Positions 11,254-37,410 of a stretch of 64,000 nt of DNA are shown in pieces. The DNA comes from Limnephilus marmoratus. Its lineage: Eukaryota > Arthropoda > Insecta > Trichoptera > Limnephilidae. The DNA is taken from assembly GCA_917880885.1 (NCBI GenBank), contig OU862909.1, forward strand, positions 33,912,405-33,976,404, read 5' to 3'. Below the pieces are notes generated by a model. That model saw only the letters and a list, made by a program, of their open reading frames with translations, searched no databases and was not told the origin of the DNA. Position 1 is the stretch's first letter. Every line of letters starts with the position of its first letter. A program made the position numbers and the translations under genes.

Positions 11254-13113
11254 TAGGGATGAAACGATACCATTGAGGTATCGATACTTTTACTCGATAC
11301 TGTGTCGGTCGTCGAGTATCGATACTTACTTGGTATCAGTTGAAAAGTATCGATACTTACTCATTGTACGAGACGTGGCACTGTAGTCGCCACCCGCACA
11401 GACGATGTAGTGGGAAGTTGCCGGCTGGCCGTTTCGACGCCTGGGGAGAAAGGGATAAAAAGTGAGAGAGAAGGGAAAAATGGGGTAAATGTAGGGAGAA
11501 AGGGAGAAATGGGGAGAAGGCGAGGGAAAATGGGGAGAAATTGCAGGGAAAAACGGATCGAAGGCGAGGGGAAGAAGGGAGGTAGAGCGGGGTAGAGGGG
11601 TAACCTGCGCCTTGATAAAGGCGTTTCGAAAGTGTATGCAGGAGTCTTCTGGGTGGGCGGTTCGGCCAGGGCCAAGAAGAAGTCCAAGTTTCCAGTGGTA
11701 GATCGGAGCAGGCAGGAGAGAAGGCGAGAGATGCTGATGTGGTGATGAGATCTGGAGCTCTGCCGATCTAGCGTAATATCGGTCGTATTTAAAGGGCTCT
11801 GAGCCGGGAGTCTGCCCATACTTGGCCCTTTTTTCATCTCAATTCTCCGAACTGAGATGAGTTCTAGGAATTTTGGCCGTTAGAGACCTTAAACGCTACT
11901 GCGGTTCGTTTTGCTCTTGCCCAACGAAGCAAAAACGCCACACCGTCCAATCTCGCCTTACTCTGATCGCTTCTCCGATACTTCGTTTATTTATGAGTTT
12001 GCATAAAATTTTACATGGTTGTTTAGAGCCAATTTGTGCAAATTAAATATGATCAATTTGCACAAATTAGGTATATAGAAGACCGGGTTTTGCACAGATT
12101 TTATATTTGTGCAAAACACGTTTATAAACAAAAGATATAACAGATATTTGCGCAAATTGGACCTGCGCGAAGGTTTGTATAGGAACGACTTCGCACAGAT
12201 TGAATTTGCGCAATGAAAAGGGTTTATCGAGATTAAAGTAGTGTGTAGGTACGTACACAGTTGGTGGGGTCAGGCTTTGTTTTTTGTCTTAGGCCGACTA
12301 CCTGACCCCGTGATTATATTTATTATTAAATTACATTATAATTAAACGATATTATAATCTATTATAATCTATAAACGATATTATAATCTATAAAGGATAT
12401 TATAATCTTAAATATAATCTTAAATCTACGTCCGGTACACTCATATCGCATCTTTTTTGGAAAATTTGAAAAAAAATATAAGTGTCTAAAATATGTATGT
12501 ATTTACGTTGAAATCTTGTTGTTATCATAAACAGGTGCAATATAATCAGCGTGGCTTTTTAAATGCTTATGCAAATTAGAAGTTTTGCCACAAAACCGCA
12601 CTGTTTTAATCATCATAAGCATTTTTTGCACCTTGCGGTTTTCTCGTCGTTTTTCGTGAAATATTGCCACACACTAGGCTTCGGAGGCCCCATTTTCAAT
12701 AACTCAAAAAGTTAAAACACTGAACAAACACCGACTATTGTTAAAGGATTAACGAACATGGGAGCGAAAGTGAACGAACGGAAACATTGTCAATTCCATT
12801 TGTCAATGACGACAAAATATGGCGGTGGCGGCGCTGCCTGTTTTTTTTTTATATAGACAAACAAGCTTGCCAACTACACAAAACTAAGACTAGCTAGGGA
12901 CGCTAGGGTTAGGGTGCCTCCAAAAACTTCAATTTAAGATATGCAATTTTTTTGTGAATTTTAAATAAAATAGTGACATTAGCATACTGATATGAGTACT
13001 TTTGACCGATACCTACTCAGTACTCAATTTCAAAGTATCGATACTAAAAGTACTTGGTATCGGTGAAAAATATCGAGTATGTACTTGTATTTACTCGTAT
13101 CGTTTCATCCCTA
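11254..13113. mobile_element. hAT element with 8-bp duplication ATCGCAAT
   Basis: Ends TAGGGATGAAACGATAC and GTATCGTTTCATCCCTA are perfect inverted repeats of the hAT type (A at position 2, G at position 5). They are flanked by ATCGCAAT at 11246-11253 and 13114-13121. The subterminal DNA is dense in GTATCGATAC-like palindromes. A BED zinc-finger relic lies inside on the minus strand. Confidence 0.93.
12540..12693 (-). pseudogene. BED zinc-finger relic of a hAT transposase
   Basis: Minus-strand reading gives MGPPKPSVWQYFTKND, ARCKKC, then after a frameshift VRFCGKTSNLHKHLKSH. This is the Cys-Cys-His-His BED pattern found at the start of hAT transposases. Stops and a frameshift show that it is dead. 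Confidence 0.75.
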
Positions 13114-14845
13114 ATCGCAATGACACAATGTATAAAACAAAAACACTGTTTTAAAAAACCTTTTTTTTTTCTTAGAAAAAAAAAATTATTCGAAAAAGCA
13201 CTGTTGTTGGTAAGTATCTTATTAAATGGTGTTTTATAGTGTGATTTGCTTTCATTTAATATAACATAAATTTGAATTTTAACAGTAGGTAAAAAGGAAG
13301 AACCACTAATGGTGAGTAGTTAAACTACTTTTAGGTCGGAATGAGTTAAATAATATTTTCTAGAGACATGATCTAAAACGCGGGCTACGCTGGGTACTTA
13401 AGCTTGTATTAAATAAATGTGAGCAATTTCCAACTGTGCTTTTTATTTTACTATAATATCGTTTTTCCTCATTGTATTAACAAAAATTGCAAAGGTATAA
13501 TATATAGTCTGTCAAAAAAGAGTAGAAAATATATGAGGGCGCCACTGTTGATCAAATGGCAATACTAAACACATAACTCATGGTGTTAAAGTAAAGCTGT
13601 GTAACCTACATTTTCATAAAAAATTTAAAAGGCATAATAGTGGAAAAAATATTTTTTCATTGCAGTATAGATACCCGCCGATCTCAAAATTAGAATTGAA
13701 TATAGGTATATTATTATTATACCTTAGCAATTTTGTGTTAACATAATGAAGAATAACTATAATGTAATAAAATATAAAGCACAGGTTAGAAATTGCTCAC
13801 ATTTATTTAATACTAGATAAAGTACTTAGCGTTGCCTGGGCTTTAGATCATGTCTCTAATTTTAGATCTGAATATATTTAACTCATTCAGATCTAAAAGT
13901 AGTCTAACTAAACTCACCATTAGTGATTCTTCCTTTCTATCTATTGTTAAATTCAAATTTATGTTAAATTAAATTAAAGCAAATCGCTCTATTAATCACC
14001 TTTTAATCAAATTTATGTCATGAAGAAAAAATGTTTTTTAAAATGTGGTTACTGTGTTCTACACATTCAGTGTCATTGCACTTCAAAGAAATATTTGACA
14101 GTTAAATTGGTGTTGCCAGTCTACAAATTTAGTAGTTCCAGTTTTTATATTTTCTACTCTATTTTGACAGACTATACCTATATCAATTCTAATTTTTAAA
14201 TCGGTAGGTATCAAAATTGCAATAAAAAAATATTTTTCCTACTTTTGTCTTTTTTATTTTTTACAAAAAATGTAGGTTACACAGCTTTACTTTAATTAGT
14301 GATGTGTTTAGTATTGCCAATTGATCAACAGTGGCGCCCTCCTATGTTTTCTACTCTTATTTTACAGACTGTAAACTCACTCAGCTTCATCGTGTTACTT
14401 GCTAACTAGCACACTAGCAGATTGTTGACAATCTACGAAAAAAGTTGAAAGGTCGTCAACTTTACTCGCTACACGCTTGCTCGTGATTGGTTAATTTATG
14501 TTTTTCAAGATGGCTGCCAATTAACAGCTGATTTCGACTGTCAAACATCACAGAATTAGTTCACGCAGGCGTCATTATTCTTGTTACTGGCGCTAGCAGT
14601 GACCTCAGTTTCCTACGCTACTAAGCGAGTTAAGTTTTGTGTGTCATCATGACAATCTCACTCGCTGATTTATCCGCTTTTAAACTTAGTAGATAGAAGC
14701 TTGTAAACTCGCCCTGTGTCATCGAGCCTTTACTCTTTTTCAATCCGGGCGATTGCGAGCATGCCGGGTGGGGTGCGGGCCGGGAAGGGACTTGTATCGC
14801 CCGGCAAACGAACAAATACATACTTTGACGGCCGGCGTGGTATAT

Positions 14846-15088
14846 CTATCGTGGCCCGATGCAAGTATCTGATTCACTTGATCGTGTCAGGTCTTCCTCC
14901 GGCATCCCGACTTTATATATTCTACTTACATTCCGACAAGCTTCGTTCATTCGCTTTACATGCCCAAACCATCTGAGGGTCCCTTTCTTAATCTTACTCA
15001 TTAAGCTTACATCAGCCTTGCATTCTTTGCGGATCCCCACATTTCTCATACAATCACAATAATTTTTGGATGATTTGCAAAGCGTCAT
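14846..15088 (-). pseudogene. Non-LTR retrotransposon fragment (RTE-like C-terminal part)
   Basis: It encodes IRKECKADVSLMSKIKKG followed by TLRWFGHVKRMNE, a signature of the far C-terminus of a group of arthropod non-LTR reverse transcriptases. A second decayed copy of the same region is at 56060-56350. Confidence 0.7.
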
Positions 15089-16016
15089 TTTTGTAAAAAA
15101 AAATCACCTCAAAGGCGATCTCCACAAACTCATAATATATTTCTACAATCTTACTTCCAACTACAAAATAGACAAACCATTATAACAACTTATGGCTACC
15201 GGTTCCAATTAGTTTTTCAATTTAAAAACAAATATTCCATCACACCTCGCCACCAGATTCAACCTATAATAATGAAATATGCGCACTCGGTCTATTTTCA
15301 GTAGCACCGTATAGATGAGACGGAGCTCACATCACGCGATCTGTTGCAACACGTTGCAATGTAAAGGAAAAATCCTTTTTTTTTAATTTTTAATTGAAAA
15401 AAAAATTAGACAAATCTAAATTTTTACTCCAAATATTCTCAAGAATAGCTGGTTAAAATCTTTCGGGGACATACTGTGTATAAAGAAAAGTATCTGTGGT
15501 TTTTTTTAAATACAAATCTAGATTTATGCTGAGATTGACGAAATTTTGCACACTTAACATTCAAAACAAGTGAAAGGTGTATATAATTTATAAGAAATTT
15601 GAAAAAAAAACCCCATTCCCTTAACCCAACCCAAATCAGGTCAGAAATCCACCCTGTGCAGCTTGATTTTGATATTTTTAATTTTTCTTTCAAATTCCTG
15701 AATGAAGAATTTATTTATTGACCTGAATGTTCTGCGAAAAGTGCCGGTTGACCATACACACACATCTTACAGCCAGGGCCGTATTTACACTTTTCATCAG
15801 TATAGGCCACTTCATTTGCGCCGCCCCTTCCACCTTCTTAGAAGTTGCCACCTACCATGATCAGTCACATGTAGGCTTTTATTAGGTTACGCACAATTTT
15901 AAAAATAAATATTCAAATATACGTTAAGTAGGTATTCAAATATGAAATAAATAATGTTTTATTCGTAAAATAAAAGCGTAACATGAAATAAGAATTAAAA
16001 ATTTTTACGGGATTTT

Positions 16017-16870
16017 TTATTTGACAAAATCATTTATAATAGCTTCGTAGTTGCTTCTATGCATAGAAGATCCGAAGAGTAAAGTTCTTCTTGTAATAAT
16101 GAAGACCTTTGGTATTTCTTCACTCGCTTTTAACAGGAAAAACTCCTTTCTCCAGAACAATTTGTGGCCGGAGTGCAAAGTGCGACGCGGAGAGTTATAT
16201 CCAAGTTTGGGTAAACGTTGCACAGGGATGGTTTTCTCAAAAAGTTTCCTTAAAAAGATTCAGTAATGATGTAGTGTCAGGTTTCTCTGCCGTCTTATTA
16301 GAGGAAACGTGACCTTGAAAGTGTACCCATTCCTGAACTAAATTGTCTTCTAAATCATTGCACAAGAGGCTGACTTTTTCTGAGACTCTCTGTGCTGAAA
16401 GTTCACCCATTTTTAAAAGAACGTTTTTTTTCTTTGAAGTATTATGCCTTCATATCATGCTTTATGCCTTCGCATATGCCTTCTCTCTAATTCAGATCTC
16501 AGTAAGCTAGTTGTTTTAATACCCTCGTTTGATGTCTCGTCTATAAAGTTTTTTCTTTTGGGGTCATCTTACTCTAAGTGCCGCTTTCACATTGCCAAAG
16601 TGCGCTCATTTCAATTGCACTTTCTTCGAAATAATCAAAGTTTTTTTGCTCTGGTATAATAAACTCGAGAAGAGATCTACAAAAATCAAATACCGTCAGT
16701 AAATCAGCGGATGAGCTCTGAATCTGATCACTCACTTTATTTAGTCTTTCCAAAAAGCATTCCAAAATACGATTAGTAACCAAATAAAGGTAGCCCACTG
16801 CCCAAGCATTTTTTGTGAAATATTCGCACCATAATCGCACGACGCAATCCGCGGTGCCGTACGTGATCAC
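16017..16870 (-). pseudogene. Broken hAT transposase (ZMYM1-like type)
   Basis: 16870-16574 encodes LERLNKVSDQIQSSSADLL, FCRSLLEFI and FDYFEESAIE, a pattern of the hAT transposases related to ZMYM1. 16223-16017 carries a C-terminal-like stretch ending YEAIINDFVK. Frameshifts and stops separate the parts. The family call is from motif memory only. Confidence 0.6.
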
Positions 16871-17812
16871 TGGGCGTCTAAAGGTTCCTGTAAGGGGGAA
16901 ATAAGCGTAGTGACTTCAAAAAAAAAAAATTTTTTTTCATAAATCGATGGTAGAACCATTCAAAAATATTATCTGAAAATTTCAAACCAAAATTCCAAGC
17001 ATTTAAAGTTATATGCGTTCGAGTTAGTGTCCCTCGGTCGAACTACCACTATTTAACTGCCACTCTTATTTTCGAACGAATTTTTTTCGAACGCATTTTT
17101 TTCGAAACTTCTTTTTTCGAATATAATTTGTGAACAGTTTTTTATCAATCTTTATCAAACTCAGCAATAGTTTCTTTATATAAATGCGCTCTATTTGAAC
17201 CCTAAATCCTAAACAATATCTTTATTTTAACTATTTTTTTATGCCAAAAAAACGTTAAAAAGAATGTTAAAAAATCATAAGTAGTAAATTTTCACATTTC
17301 TCAAAAAAATATTAATTTTCGATTTTTTTGTAAGAAGTGAGGTTCAAATAGAAGAAATACTTATAAAAAACTTTTTTTTTTTGAAAAATTGATTTCGGAT
17401 GAAAATTGTGGTCTCCAGGAGTTACACAAATTGTCCAGCCGGATGGCGACTTACAATGCGCGGCAGTTGAATATCTTTGTAATTTTTTGGGGAAAATATT
17501 TGAAAATTTTAGAATATACTCTTCAATACACATATTACGTAAAATGACCGCAAGGTGTAAATAATATATATATCGAAAATATATATATATATATATCCCT
17601 ACGTATTTAAAAAAATCATGAAAATCACTAAAAATACGAGGTCCTAGACCTACTTCTCCCCTTAAACGCTCGTGCAATAAAGGTAGCACACTGCCAATGC
17701 CTTTTTTGTGAAATATTCGCACCACAATCACCGGTCCCGAATTGGACCGTTGGGCATTGAACGACACAAATCCGCGGTCCCGTACGGGACCACTGGGCGT
17801 CTAAAGGTTAAT
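16788..17812. repeat. Direct repeat of a piggyBac-like terminus
   Basis: 16788-16885 and 17690-17811 share TTTTTTGTGAAATATTCGCA and CACTGGGCGTCTAAAGGTT in direct orientation. The second copy ends in TTAA (17808-17811), as piggyBac-type ends do. Between them lies AT-rich DNA with an (AT)n run at 17577-17597. Confidence 0.55.
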
Positions 17813-17956
17813 AGAATGAAAACTCTATCTATCCACAGTGACTTTTTTGTTGTTGTTTATAATCGTACACAAAATTAACGAGCGAGCGAGCGCCGCCCCC
17901 TGAACTCTGCCGCCCCTAGGCCGCGGCCTATAGACAAATCCAGGACTGCTTACAGC

Positions 17957-19008
17957 CACACAGATTTGGTAGCTGGTCCTAACTTCGCAAATCACTTATG
18001 TTTGGGCAGGGGGTACATCAGCCGGGGTAAAAAAATTAAAGCAGCATAAACTAACGCTGGGTGCCACAGCTAGTTTAAATAAAATTTTCAATTTCTTACC
18101 TAAATAAAATATTACGCAGTATTCTTGTGACAGTTTTCAAAGTGGTGAATACTCCTCTGCATCCAGGTGAAAGACCACCATTTAGAATTGAAGGGCTGTT
18201 GAAGTATATACCTTTAGCCATGTTACATCTGGATATTGAGGTACTTTCCTACCTCCTTCGAGCCCATTCACATTTATGTATAAACAACGGATGTCCATTC
18301 CATTTAAAAATCGGATGCTCTAGTGGCTGTTGATTATATGAAGCTGTTCACACATGTCTGATACGATTAAAAAATGGATCCAGCACGTTTAGTCTGTTTA
18401 AAATTCGTGTCGGAACTTGCTCACTCATAGGTTTGTATGAAGCTGTTCACACTTGCCGGCTAGTCATCCGTTTTTTAAAGGAGGGTGCGATGAACGGGGC
18501 GTCCAATGCCTGGTTTTTGGTTGTTTTTTAAACAGAAATGGGAAAGGGCTCTTACCCCGCTCACTCCCTGCCCCACTGGCTCGGGGCAGTTGGCAAGGTT
18601 ACAATATTGGGATAGGTTTCCTACAAATTCTTTAACAATAAAACAAATAAGTCAATGAAGAAATTACTTTTTATTGATAAATCAAAGACAAGTGTCATTT
18701 TCGGTGTCAGTTATTATTACTTATATTTAATTGATTATTAAAGTCCCATGGAATCATCCAAACAATTTTTCTGTTTATCTCCTCGAGCTCCAATATGAAT
18801 TCCCCAAAACGTATCCATTACCTGAAACAATCAAATAAAGTATACCAGGATTAACTAAATCTCCTTGACTGTAGGCAATAAATACCTTTCAACGTAATCC
18901 AACAAAAGTCTGGCCCCACCGAATCCTATCCAGGACCAGGACCAGGAGCAGAAGCCAGAGATGAATTGTAAGTGGATTGACAGGATAACAAACCTCTATG
19001 TACTAGTC
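17957..19008. other. 3' flank of Rm62
   Basis: Should contain the Rm62 3'UTR; AATAAA is present on the minus strand near 18668. 18135-18215 is an inverted fragment of the CCCAATTGGGG repeat, and ATGAAGCTGTTCACAC is repeated at 18338 and 18437. Confidence 0.4.
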
Positions 19009-32407
<13,399 letters not shown>

Positions 32408-32612
32408 GTCTTATAATGACAGTTAATTGGCGGTAATCACTGGACCTAAAAACGTCGCTGTTAATATTCCGATTAAAGCTTCAAGCTTTCACTTTGCGTT
32501 CAACGACATACTTGTTAATTAGTGCTGTTTTGTCCTTTCAAAAGGATAAAAATTAGAAAATCACCCCAAACCGCGTCGAAATGCTATCGAAAACGAGAGA
32601 TGAACCATCGAC

Positions 32613-33922
32613 TAGAGATGCATAAAAAGTAATCATTCGGTACTGAAGTAATCGGTACTCACCAAGTAATCAAAGTACCGACTACTAAAAACGAAGAGTA
32701 TCCGTTACTTTTGATATGATTACTTTCATTGATACTTTGAAATGATTACTTTCGATGCGGATACTTCAGTACCGATTACTTGGTTGTTATTTGTGCCGCA
32801 AGAGGCGCTCCACGCTATACCAGCTGTTCATAAATAAACCACACTTTGTACCGATTATTTGGTCGTTCCTATTTGTGCCGCTGGGGCGCTTCACACCATC
32901 GACGTTTAAGTACGGTATTGCCAGAGACAAAAAATACTTCGGTGTTTACATCGGTAAAAAAACGCTTTCAGTTGATATTTATGTTTGTGTACCTTGCTAT
33001 CTGATATATCTATATTGCTACCAATTTGTACTAAGTATGCAAGTTTTTTGACGGTAGGTATCTACTACAATTTTCGAACGGTGTAAAAAATATGATTATT
33101 AGATATTATTACGACTATAAAAAGTTTTCACAAACACCTCTTTTATTCTATCACACATTATAAGATTTAAATTTCTGTGGAGTTTACAAAAAAAAATAAT
33201 AATAATAATACAATATGCGCTTCATTGTTTAATTTTATGATTATAAAGATGAATTTGGTTTGTAGAAATTTCCGCTAAGTAATAAGCCCGCCTATAACAT
33301 CTATCATCATAGGTATAATATGACATTATGTGAGATTAAATAAATAATAAATAAAATGAAAAAAAAATTACCACCAGCCTATAATAGGCTGGTGGTAACT
33401 TATCTCAAAGCTATAAAAAAAAATCAAAACACGCATGTAAAATTACGTTTCGAATTTCAAAGGAAAATGACACGTCAATCCAGTGTGTTAATATTATGTA
33501 TTTTACGTTCAAAGATAATGTAAAAAAATCTAAACACACAAACTCTTCAAAATATTCGAAGTACCTATAAATACCTAACGTAGAATCCTAATAATTCATA
33601 ACCAAAGTACACGCTATTCGCGCTAACGAAATACACAAACGTCAAAATGTAACCATTAACGATTTTTATCTATTATAAAAGTATTAGGCGGTATCCGGAA
33701 CCGAAAGTAGTCAAATGTAATCAAAGCATTCAGTAACGAATTGATACTAGTAGTCGGTACTACCCGAAAGTAATCAAAGCATTCAGTAACGATTTGATAC
33801 TTGCAGTAGTTACTACCCGAAAGTAATCAAAGTAATCAGTAACGATTACATAGTAACGATTACTTTTTGTGAAAGTAACGGATACCGACGGGTAGTAAAA
33901 GTACCGATATTGAACACTACTA
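32613..33922. mobile_element. hAT-type element with duplication CCATCGAC
   Basis: The ends TAGAGATGCATAAAAAGTA and, inverted, TAGTAGTGTTCAATATCGG are flanked by CCATCGAC at 32605-32612 and 33923-33930. Both ends are dense in GTAATCAAAGTA/ACTTTCGGTA-like sub-repeats in inverted order. A 31-bp palindrome lies at 33368-33398. No transposase seen. Confidence 0.88.
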
Positions 33923-34228
33923 CCATCGACAAACCACAATGCCATATTTACATAGACAAATACGAAAAATTATCGACATTGATCGGCATTACTTCGGTGC
34001 GCCCCGCTATATACCACATAAATCTATTTGGTGCGCCCTAAATGACTGACATTTTGTATTGCAAGGTAAGGTTAGGTTAAGTATCAAACTATAAACCTAA
34101 AGGGCTTTTTAGGTTCATGTGTAAAACTGTCAAGAGCACCGGTAAAAACTGAGTGAAAAGCTGATTCAAAGACGAAATAGATTTATGAGCTGTATATCGG
34201 GGCGCACCGATGTGTAGATATACTAGAT

Positions 34229-34941
34229 CAGTGGTTCTTAACCTTTTTAGAGGTACTGAACCCCACCAGTTTCATAAGCGCATTCACCGAACCCCTTTTA
34301 ATTGGAAAGCGGGACGGGAATTCAGTGGCGGCGGATCAGTGGCGCAGCAAGGGGGGGGGGGGGGCGCTCCGGGTGCCACCCGAAGGAGGATGCCACTCGA
34401 CTATGGAAAAAAAATTACGAAGGATATTGTCACCAAGATATTGCATACACATGAACACGGTCTGTTATTTATATTTTCGTGGCTCTATGGCTCCCCGTGG
34501 AGTGCTCCGAGTTTTGTCAGTCGGTCTTTTATAGGCAAAATAGCCTATATTCTGAAATTCTCTAGCCCCCCTCCCCCCCCCCCTCCCAGGATGGGCCAAT
34601 TTATGTTAGCGTTTTGAATTTCTCGAGTCAACTTTAATGGGGGGGTGACACCACACGCCCCGGGGGGTAACATCCGCCCCGGGTGCCACCCATACTAGCT
34701 ACGCCACTGCGGCGGATTACCACAAGGGGGGCGTAATGGGATAAGACGAGGGTCGTGATCACCATAACGGGGGTGGGGTGCAGTGGGATATGATGGGGCG
34801 GGATGGGATATGATTGGGCTGGATGGGATAGGACAATATTCTTCGTAATTTTTTTCGGGGTGTGTCTAGCCTTCCACCGAACCCCTGAGACTGGCTCACC
34901 GAACCCCTGGGGTTCGATCGAATCCAGGTTAAGAACCACAG
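34229..34941. mobile_element. hAT MITE (CAGTGGTTCTTAACC) with nested copy
   Basis: Ends CAGTGGTTCTTAACC and GGTTAAGAACCACAG are flanked by TACTAGAT at 34221-34228 and 34942-34949. A second hAT MITE at 34337-34709 interrupts it. Confidence 0.93.
34337..34709. mobile_element. Nested hAT MITE (CAGTGGCGTAGC family)
   Basis: Ends CAGTGGCGCAGC and GCTACGCCACTG are flanked by CGGCGGAT at 34329-34336 and 34710-34717. It contains G/C homopolymer runs and GGTGCCACCC at both ends. A relative is at 55276-55559. Confidence 0.94.
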
Positions 34942-34949
34942 TACTAGAT

Positions 34950-37410
34950 ACTGTCCTAATTATTTATTTCATTTTAATGGGTACCGAGTGTGGACACAAA
35001 ATGAAGAAATCCAGTCAACTTTTTCCAACAAAAAGATCGATGAATGGAAAAGTACATTTCTAATTTTCCGTTAATAAATAAAAATCAACTTTGTGAGCCT
35101 TTTAAATTACTCCCAGCTTCTACTAAGATAAAACTTTCAGCGTTTTGGATGAGCCCGCTTGCGTTGATTGCAAAATTACATCGAATATTATGGCACTGGA
35201 AGATTGCTCCCGTTGAAAGAGAACGGATTTTCGTCTGGATCCTATCGTAATCACTCACAGGTCTTTAACTCATTATTCGACAAGGTTTCCCTATCTTTTT
35301 TGATCATTAGTGGTCTAGTCTAAATATAATATATTTATACCCCTAATGATGGATGAATGGACAATGATGGATTATATTATTATAATCTATCCATCTGGTA
35401 CCTAACCTACTTCAACCTGTCAATATTCACAGGTTTTTTTAAATAGCCACAAAAGGGATTGGTAAATATCTATGGAATGTTATTTCGAGAAACTCCTGAA
35501 ACATCCTGAAGAACGGCCACAGAAATACAGAAATCGACAGAAATATGGCCGACCAGGCCGACTCGCTATGGATTGGACGTTTAAAATAATTTGTGATTAA
35601 TTAAGCGTGCGCAGAATTTCGATCGTAAAAATAATTTCTATAAATTTTGAATTACTTAAAATTCACGGTTTACGATTTGATTTCGGTATAATTAAAGTAA
35701 GTAATTTTGGTTATCTTTCCTTTGTATTCTTAAGATGGGAATGTATCAGTTACACTTCAGGTGTTTATGTATTTAAATTATAGTAAAATTTCTTTATTTT
35801 TTAGTTCAAATAGGTACAGATTTAATAATTAATTTTCTTGTATTCCGAAAAGTCTTAAAAATGGGTGTAATTTTCAACGCCCGTTTTGCAGCGTTTCGGA
35901 CCATAATAATATATCAATGGTTTTTTGCACGTTTGATTGCGTTTAAAATATTTAAATTGACGTAAAATTAAGGTGGTTAAGCGTTGAAAACATATACTAG
36001 ACGCCATGTGATTTGTTAATCTACTATTTGATTTGTCTATTTTAACCAGTAGTAAACTTCAAGAAAATCAAAAATCGTTTGTCCAAAGTCTTAGTTGTTT
36101 TGTAAGACATGCTAAGACGAAATTGCGAAATCTCAATAATAGGTACTATAATATTTTTGTGCAGAAATTAAAGTGCCTATGGTAGTTACAGAAATTAAGT
36201 GCTCAATTCTGAACTATAATAATAAAATATACCTCTGTAATAAGCACAGTTTTTCTGTTTCAAGAGAACAATTTAACAATTCTGCTTATGGTACAATAAT
36301 AGTGTGATTTATTATGTTTTGGCTATCTCGATGAGAATTTTTTTTTTTATGTGTGGTCACATAATAAAAGCCCTTATGTGCTATTGAAGCTATACGTGTT
36401 ATCCAAGCTGCCCTTGCTTTTACAGACATTCGTGCTGAATAGGTAAACTTACTTCTGGCATATAAATTGCGATATTCTTTTTAACGCTCAAGTCTGCGCG
36501 CTGAGTGATACCATTGTGTTAGGTTTCTTGGTTGCATTATTAATGTCTTTGTCTTCCGTCTGGGAAATTTTGCATGTGCAAGGTGATTTTATAAAAAAAA
36601 GAGAAAACATTTTAAAATATTTTATTCTGTTTGAAAATATGTTTTTAAATTTTACCTCACCCATTTAGCCTTAAATTTGTAACTTATTTATTAGTAATAT
36701 TTCATTTGAAAAATAAGGCGATGGTTCTTTCTTCCTTGTATCCCTTATTATATTTTTTGATTAAATTATCAAAACAGGATATTGTGTACACGCATATCAC
36801 TCACGTTAAGAGCTGGTCCTGCTTTTTTACTATGTGGAATGACTACATTAGAATTTCATTTGGGAAATTGATATTTAAGTTGGTTATGGCATCATTCCTG
36901 TACTTTTTGACAGCTTAAAAATTTTGCTTTTTGGAGAGTTTTATTTTATAACTAGAATAGACCGGTGAAAAGTCTTGGGATATTATAATTGTAAGATTTG
37001 GAAAGCTGAAAGTACCTATAATTAATTTATTTAAAAAAATATTTTCCTTAGGATCATTGCCTATCAAAACAAGAAATTAACTTTTGAATGTTAAAATTGA
37101 GAAATTACATCGTCTATCCAAAGACAAATTACAAGACATTACTAATCGAAGAAAAAGGGTAGTAATTGTGAAACGGATAGCCATTCAAAGATTATGTGTG
37201 TACGAATGAAGTAGCTATATGAACGGCCGCTAGAGGATGTCTACTGGACCTAGTTCAGTGCATTGTCACAAATCTTTTTTAAAAATTTATTTAATTTACT
37301 AATTTAAAAGAAATATAATATTTCGCTTTCTTAACTTAAGTACAGAGTGTATATAGTATAGTAGTATATAATATAAAGTAGTGTATAGTATAGTAGTAAT
37401 AGTTTTGGTA
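34950..37410. other. Unassigned AT-rich stretch
   Basis: No gene, inverted repeat or tandem array that I can support. It may hold the Trf2 promoter and 5'UTR exons. Confidence 0.35.

Larger units (their letters stand above)
10968..14730. mobile_element. Large inverted-repeat (foldback) composite
   Basis: Ends AGCCTCGATGACAC (near 10976) and its complement (near 14728) bound the region. Inside are the hairpin at 10983-11116, inverted pairs GAGTTTACAAGCT (near 11125 and 14705), 11165-11235 with 14095-14165, 13300-13470 with 13780-13930, and 13506-13720 with 14165-14375. A hAT element (11254-13113) is inserted in the left arm. No transposase frame is visible. Confidence 0.6.
15774..17948. mobile_element. 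hAT element with 8-bp duplication CTTACAGC
   Basis: The left end CAGGGCCGTATTTACAC and the right end read inverted (CAGTCCTGGATTTG) are flanked by CTTACAGC at 15766-15773 and 17949-17956. It carries a broken transposase on the minus strand and two later piggyBac-like end fragments. Confidence 0.85.

Noticed and set aside
11361..11837. 158-residue minus-strand ORF
   Set aside because: Lies inside the hAT element at 11254-13113 in purine-rich DNA. Low-complexity protein with no transposase motif.
17080..17125. Repeated TTTTTTCGAA motifs suggestive of a regulatory array
   Set aside because: Only three or four copies in very T-rich DNA inside a dead hAT element. Likely low-complexity drift.
34210..34617. 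135-residue plus-strand ORF
   Set aside because: Runs across the boundary of two nested hAT MITEs and a G run. It is not a gene.
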